Shown one piece after another: positions 33,074 through 37,110 of a stretch of 37,110 nt of DNA (position 1 is its first letter; every line of letters begins with the position of its first letter). The DNA is from Cytophagales bacterium (lineage in GTDB: Bacteria > Bacteroidota > Bacteroidia > Cytophagales > Microscillaceae), in NCBI GenBank assembly GCA_013297825.1, contig JAAFIN010000016.1, positions 1 to 37,110 of the forward strand. The letters run 5' to 3'. The notes below the pieces were generated by a model. The model made no database searches, was not told the origin of the DNA, and saw only the letters and a list, made by a program, of their open reading frames with translations. The translations under genes were made by a program, and so were the position numbers.

Positions 33074-35683
33074 TTATAATTCTTTCAAAAATTTTAAAAA
33101 ATCATCTGTGGTATAAGCCCCATTTACATTGCGTTCTTCATACACCAAACAATAACGATACTCGTTTCCTGCTTTACTTGCCCAAATATTACCCAATGTA
33201 ATTTTGTTTTGAGCGTCCAAATGGTCGCCTTTTGTTTCCAAAATAACAATTTTTCCTTTTTTGGTAACAATGATAAAATCAGGATAATGATTGATAAAAC
33301 CATTGATACAAAAGCCTTTTCGCTCTATGTTGCGTGTCCAAAACAATACATTTTCTAAGTTGGCAACTTCATTGATGACTTTTTCCTCAAAACCATTGAT
33401 TTTGCCTTCTTTTTGGTAAAGTGATTTTGGGAAATCCTTTGCGGTGTCGGTAGGAGCAATTTCAAGCGGAAAACTAAAAGTAGGTAAAATGGTTATTTGG
33501 TCAGTATCAATTTTTTGTTTGAAGATTTTTTCGCCAAATTCTTCACAAAGTTTTTCAATTTTTTGCTTGATTTTGTCGCAATATGTATATTGTTTGCTTG
33601 AAAAATCGCTTAATTGGCTATCTGTAAGACTTTCTAATACTTTTTGAATGTATTTTTTAAGTTCTGTGTCATTGATAGCTTGTTGTTTGCCTATGTTATC
33701 AAGCACAATTTTCCCAAATGTTTCTATACGACCTTCTTTTTTTTCAGGGGACGCAAAATAAGTTTCAAAATATTCATTTACTATATTATTTACTTTGGAA
33801 TATGTAGGTGTGTAATCTTTCTTGGAATCGTCCAAATCCACTTTGTAAATATTACTTTCCACATAATCAAAATTGATATGTGTGTCTGCGTTGCTAAGTT
33901 TAAAATCTTTTAACAGATTATCTTTTTGTAATAATTGATTTTCTGTGTTTTGATTAAATAATGTGCCTTTTTGTACTTGAATAAAAAATTGTGGTAGTTT
34001 TATTTGTAAGGCTTTTTCTTTAAAAACATCTTTGAGAGATTGGGTATTTTGCATTTTTTTGAGGTCAGCAGGCAAATTATTATCAATTTGTGGATTGTTG
34101 ATTTCTTTTTGAATGGTTTGGTGCGTTTCTTTTACTTCGTTAAAAATAGCATCTAAGGCAGTTTGTTGGTTTTTTATTTTTTCTTGAATGTAATTTGCAT
34201 CAAGGTCATCAAGGTTGGTTTCTTGTGTTTGGAGGTTTTGGGCAATATTTTCTACATTTCCAAAAAAATTGTCTAATGTCATTTGTTCTACCACTACTTT
34301 TGGTTTTTCGTCAGTAGGCGAAGTAACCAAAACTTTATGCTCTTTTTCGCTAAATCCCGCTACTTTAAGTCCTTCTACTATTTTTTGTAACGTTTCTTGG
34401 AATTTGGAGGACGCTGTGAGTACATAACTAAAATTAAGTGCTGGGTTGCTGTGTTGGCGTGTGTAAGGCAAGCGTAATATACGCCCAAGTATTTGGGTAA
34501 CATCTATTACAGAACTTTTATCTGCCAATGATGCCAATATATACGCAAATGGACAATCCCAACCTTCATTTAAGGCATTGACCGTAATAATATAACGCAC
34601 TTCACAGGTTGGACTTAATAAATCCAAGCCTTTGAGTTCGTCTATTTCTGCGGTTTTGATTTTGATGTGTGCTTCTGGGATTTTGAGGTCTTTTATGAGT
34701 TTTTCTTTTATTTTGGGAAATGTAACACGTTCTTCGCTTTGGTTTTTGGATTGTGCTTGAAATAATACAATGGGACGAATGTAATTTTTTGTTTTTTTGT
34801 ATTCTTCTTTGGCATCTTCTTCTAATTTTTTTTGTAATTGGATTGCATTTGCAATAACATCATTTTTGCTGTCATCATTATGCACAATTACAGGAAGTTT
34901 GACCATATTTTCCTTTTTGAGTTCTCTATTATCCACAAAACTAATAATATTGCTTTTTTGGCGTGGTGTAGCGGTCAAATCTAACACAAATCGTGGATTA
35001 AGGTGTTGTAACATTTCTGCACTAAGTTCGGTTTCTGCTTTGTGGCTTTCGTCAATGATAACAATAGGACGCAATTCACGCAAAACATTCATCAATGTAA
35101 CATCTTCTTTTTCTAATTGAAATTGCAGATTTCCATTTTCTTGGTGTGCTTTTCTATCTTCTTTGTTTTTGGCTTTTAGGCTACTATTGCTTAATACAAG
35201 TATGTTTAATTGTTCAAATACACTGCTTTGTGTAAATCCATTTCCTTGTAATAATTGGTCTTTTTCAAATATTTCTACTTTATTTTGAAAATGTGTGCTT
35301 ATTTTTTGGCGATATGGATGTTGTGGATTGCGAAGATTTTTGGCGGTTTGTTCCAATATGCTTCGTGAGGGTGTGAGCCAAACAACTACTTTGGGTAATT
35401 CTGGTTTGTATGCTTCAAATATGGGGCGTAAAGCATTGCACGCTATAAAGGTTTTTCCGCCTGCGGTTGGGACTTTTACGCATACGTGAGGCGCATTTGG
35501 GATATTATTTTGGTAGGGTGTAATAGGTTTATTTGGCTCAGGAGTAATGCCTTTTTCTGCCCAAAATTCTTCAAAAGCTAATTTTTTGTAATTTTCAGGG
35601 TTTGGTTTTTGGTATTTTTGGATTTTTTCCAAAAATATTTTTAAGTCTGTAATGACTTGTTGTTGATAGGGTTTGAGTTCCAT
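33074..35683 (-). CDS. res: Type III restriction enzyme, Res subunit
   Basis: The 869-aa protein is the ATP-dependent restriction subunit of a type III system. Helicase motifs: Walker A VPTAGGKT (71-78), DESH (211-214), TATP after it, and NALNEGWDCPFAYILAS with QILGRILRLP for the second RecA lobe. The C-terminal nuclease has P801-D802 and E816-T-K818 (YPDFIIVT...IVILETKG), the PD-ExK pattern of Res proteins. It needs the Mod subunit for site recognition; mod lies upstream on the same strand, 148 nt away. That spacer contains a REP-like palindrome and a 33-bp palindrome that could reduce res expression. Confidence 0.93.
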   Translation of the reverse strand: MELKPYQQQVITDLKIFLEKIQKYQKPNPENYKKLAFEEFWAEKGITPEPNKPITPYQNNIPNAPHVCVKVPTAGGKTFIACNALRPIFEAYKPELPKVVVWLTPSRSILEQTAKNLRNPQHPYRQKISTHFQNKVEIFEKDQLLQGNGFTQSSVFEQLNILVLSNSSLKAKNKEDRKAHQENGNLQFQLEKEDVTLMNVLRELRPIVIIDESHKAETELSAEMLQHLNPRFVLDLTATPRQKSNIISFVDNRELKKENMVKLPVIVHNDDSKNDVIANAIQLQKKLEEDAKEEYKKTKNYIRPIVLFQAQSKNQSEERVTFPKIKEKLIKDLKIPEAHIKIKTAEIDELKGLDLLSPTCEVRYIITVNALNEGWDCPFAYILASLADKSSVIDVTQILGRILRLPYTRQHSNPALNFSYVLTASSKFQETLQKIVEGLKVAGFSEKEHKVLVTSPTDEKPKVVVEQMTLDNFFGNVENIAQNLQTQETNLDDLDANYIQEKIKNQQTALDAIFNEVKETHQTIQKEINNPQIDNNLPADLKKMQNTQSLKDVFKEKALQIKLPQFFIQVQKGTLFNQNTENQLLQKDNLLKDFKLSNADTHINFDYVESNIYKVDLDDSKKDYTPTYSKVNNIVNEYFETYFASPEKKEGRIETFGKIVLDNIGKQQAINDTELKKYIQKVLESLTDSQLSDFSSKQYTYCDKIKQKIEKLCEEFGEKIFKQKIDTDQITILPTFSFPLEIAPTDTAKDFPKSLYQKEGKINGFEEKVINEVANLENVLFWTRNIERKGFCINGFINHYPDFIIVTKKGKIVILETKGDHLDAQNKITLGNIWASKAGNEYRYCLVYEERNVNGAYTTDDFLKFLKEL

Positions 35684-35691
35684 AGAAAAAA

Positions 35692-35715
35692 AGCCCCCTA
35701 ATCCCCAAAGGGGGA
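35692..35715. repeat. REP-like palindrome before res
   Basis: AAGCCCCCTAATCCCCAAAG then GGGGA, a copy of the family that also entered tetR, pbpC, nuoI and the cargo gene. It lies just 9 nt before the res start codon, where it may hide the ribosome-binding region. Confidence 0.8.
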
Positions 35716-35789
35716 TTTTATAAGGAGAAAGGTTAGTTGTGTTGTATTTATTTTGTTATCTTGGTAACCATATTATTTGAAAGGTTTGA

Positions 35790-35822
35790 AACGCTTGGAG
35801 GGTTTCAAACCCTCCAAGCGTT
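35790..35822. repeat. 33-bp palindrome between mod and res
   Basis: AACGCTTGGAGGGTTTCAAA then CCCTCCAAGCGTT, the sister of the copy at 29568. It is 10 nt after the mod stop codon and could act as a transcription or decay signal inside the operon. Confidence 0.75.
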
Positions 35823-35831
35823 GGAAAGCTG

Positions 35832-37110
35832 TTAAAACCTCCTCACATCTCTTGGTATTTTCTTAAATATTATCCCATTTTTTGCCAAAAATCCATCATC
35901 TAACAAACAATTATCTGCATATATCACGTATTGTGAGGCTTTTGTGGTCATTGTTGCCAAAAATTCATAATCCAAATGCGTTACTTCCCCAAATTTACCA
36001 TAAAAATAATACGAAGTATCATTGTAATTGCCCAAAAAATATGCGTTTTCGTCCTTTTCACCATTATTTGGTAATACTGACTCAGAAGTTTCTGAATAAT
36101 AAATATATTCCCTTAGCACATTCATATCCACTTTTTCATTCAAAAAACCATTTTCCAAAAATAATACTTCCCCCAATTCATAATACCCAAAATCACCCCC
36201 AACTCGCCTAATACGTTCCGCAGTAATGCGTTCTGCATATTCTTCCATTTCTACCAATATAAATTTCCTATTACCGCCATCTGATTTGTTCAAATTCATT
36301 ACTGCGTGTCCTGTTGTGCCTGAACCTGCAAAACTATCAAGAATTATATCAGATTTTCCTGCAATCCACTCAAATACTCTTTCTATAATTTTTGGATTTT
36401 TTGGATTATCAAATGAAATTTGAGAATATTTATTATATTCAGCAGTTCCATTTACCATTAAATCTGTCCAAAGGTTATGCCCAAATTTTTTATCTGTTGG
36501 AGCTATGTAATGTTCAGGTTTATTATTTTTTGAAAGCCTAAGCAAATCAATTTCTTTCTCTAAAGCATTTGATAAATACCAATCATCTATATTTTTTTGA
36601 TTGATAATTTTATTTTCATTTTTAATATCATTTTCACATTTTTTGTAATTTTCAATAGCTTTTTCACTTCTCTCTTTCCCCCATCTCCATTGTCCTTTTT
36701 CTGGAGTAATTCCAAAAATTTCATATCTCATAGTTGGTCTATCTGTTCCTCTCCAATGATTATTCCAATTTCCTTCTTTTGCTTCTTCCAAATCAAAATA
36801 AAATTGTGGTAATTTGTAAGAACTATTTTTTGTGTAACAAATTAAATATTCACAAGCAATTCCAAGTTTGTCAATACTATCAAATTGTGCTTGAACGCTT
36901 TTTGTCCCTCTTTTTATTATAATATGATTTCTAAAATTTTCATTTCCAAAAATTTCATTCATAATCAATCTTAAATTAGAAACTTCATTGTCATCAATAG
37001 AAATAAAGATAGCCCCATCATCGGAGAGGAGTTTATGGAGGAGTTTGAGGCGAGGGTACATCATACAGAGCCATTTATCGTGGCGAGTAAGGTCTTCGGA
37101 TTCTTTGCCT
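35832..37110 (-). CDS. mod: Type III DNA methyltransferase, Mod subunit (N-terminus outside window)
   Basis: The frame stays open to the right edge (residues before the in-window Met read GKESEDLTRHDKWLC), so the gene is partial. The visible 425 residues contain SDDGAIFISIDDNEVSNLRL and the AdoMet-binding DSFAGSGTTGHAVMNLN (motif I). In beta-class methyltransferases DPPY (motif IV) comes before this, so it lies outside the window. The region between holds the target-recognition part. The C-terminus ends with a domain present in many type III Mod proteins (LDYEFLATMTTKASQYVIYA). Mod both methylates the site for self-protection and guides Res. Res is the next gene. Confidence 0.92.
   Translation of the reverse strand, partial: GKESEDLTRHDKWLCMMYPRLKLLHKLLSDDGAIFISIDDNEVSNLRLIMNEIFGNENFRNHIIIKRGTKSVQAQFDSIDKLGIACEYLICYTKNSSYKLPQFYFDLEEAKEGNWNNHWRGTDRPTMRYEIFGITPEKGQWRWGKERSEKAIENYKKCENDIKNENKIINQKNIDDWYLSNALEKEIDLLRLSKNNKPEHYIAPTDKKFGHNLWTDLMVNGTAEYNKYSQISFDNPKNPKIIERVFEWIAGKSDIILDSFAGSGTTGHAVMNLNKSDGGNRKFILVEMEEYAERITAERIRRVGGDFGYYELGEVLFLENGFLNEKVDMNVLREYIYYSETSESVLPNNGEKDENAYFLGNYNDTSYYFYGKFGEVTHLDYEFLATMTTKASQYVIYADNCLLDDGFLAKNGIIFKKIPRDVRRF

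Overview
The window is about 37 kb of very AT-rich DNA from a member of the Bacteroidota, most likely a Cytophagales-type gliding or marine lineage. Supporting this are a T9SS type-B (gliding-motility-associated) C-terminal domain, carboxypeptidase-regulatory-like domain proteins, an OmpA/beta-propeller protein with PorE-like architecture, a CrtI-type carotenoid desaturase, an unusual DksA-like protein, candidate TAnnTTTG promoters and weak ribosome binding sites. I cannot name the genus. No rRNA, tRNA, CRISPR array, phage module or transposase gene was seen.

Layout. 1-1525 (minus strand): remnants that look like polymorphic-toxin tips, each followed by a possible immunity gene and separated by two copies of a ~274-290 bp hairpin (MITE-like) repeat. 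1597-3783: recQ. 4361-7241: a possible beta-grasp protein, a TetR regulator and a TolC-family outer-membrane protein. 7515-10246: a 50-aa ORF and penicillin-binding protein 1C. 10259-12491: three tandem paralogous carboxypeptidase-regulatory-like proteins. 12664-15112: sixA and dnaX, divergent. 15358-16824: a crtI-type desaturase. 16820-17409: a large inverted array of short word repeats. 17410-19528: a TPR/TM protein and a leucine-rich-repeat protein. 19580-21445: a soluble AAA+ ATPase fused to an M41 (FtsH-type) metallopeptidase. 21668-22708: nuoI with a repeat-built tail. 22967-24922: a T9SS cargo protein. 25199-27122: DUF2911 protein, gmhA and a FtsB/DivIC-like protein. 27259-29343: OmpA/PorE-like protein. 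29607-31885: DUF433, DksA-like and GH19-like lysozyme genes. 32108-32716: a secreted SPOR-like protein. 33074-37110: a type III restriction-modification operon (res, and mod running off the window).

Most genes are housekeeping or envelope genes. The unusual content is in the repeats. At least five kinds are present: the toxin-associated hairpin element, a 165-bp inverted-repeat element in two opposite copies, a 121-bp element with perfect 15-bp terminal repeats, GC-rich REP-like palindromes that have entered at least four open reading frames in frame, and intergenic arrays of short words. Many of the word arrays share the 9-mer TGGCTGTTT/AAACAGCCA, often about 31 nt after a stop codon. Other points worth a look are a possible dnaX slippage site (A10 tract), a G10 tract inside the PBP1C gene, and an LRR gene bounded by 26-bp direct repeats.
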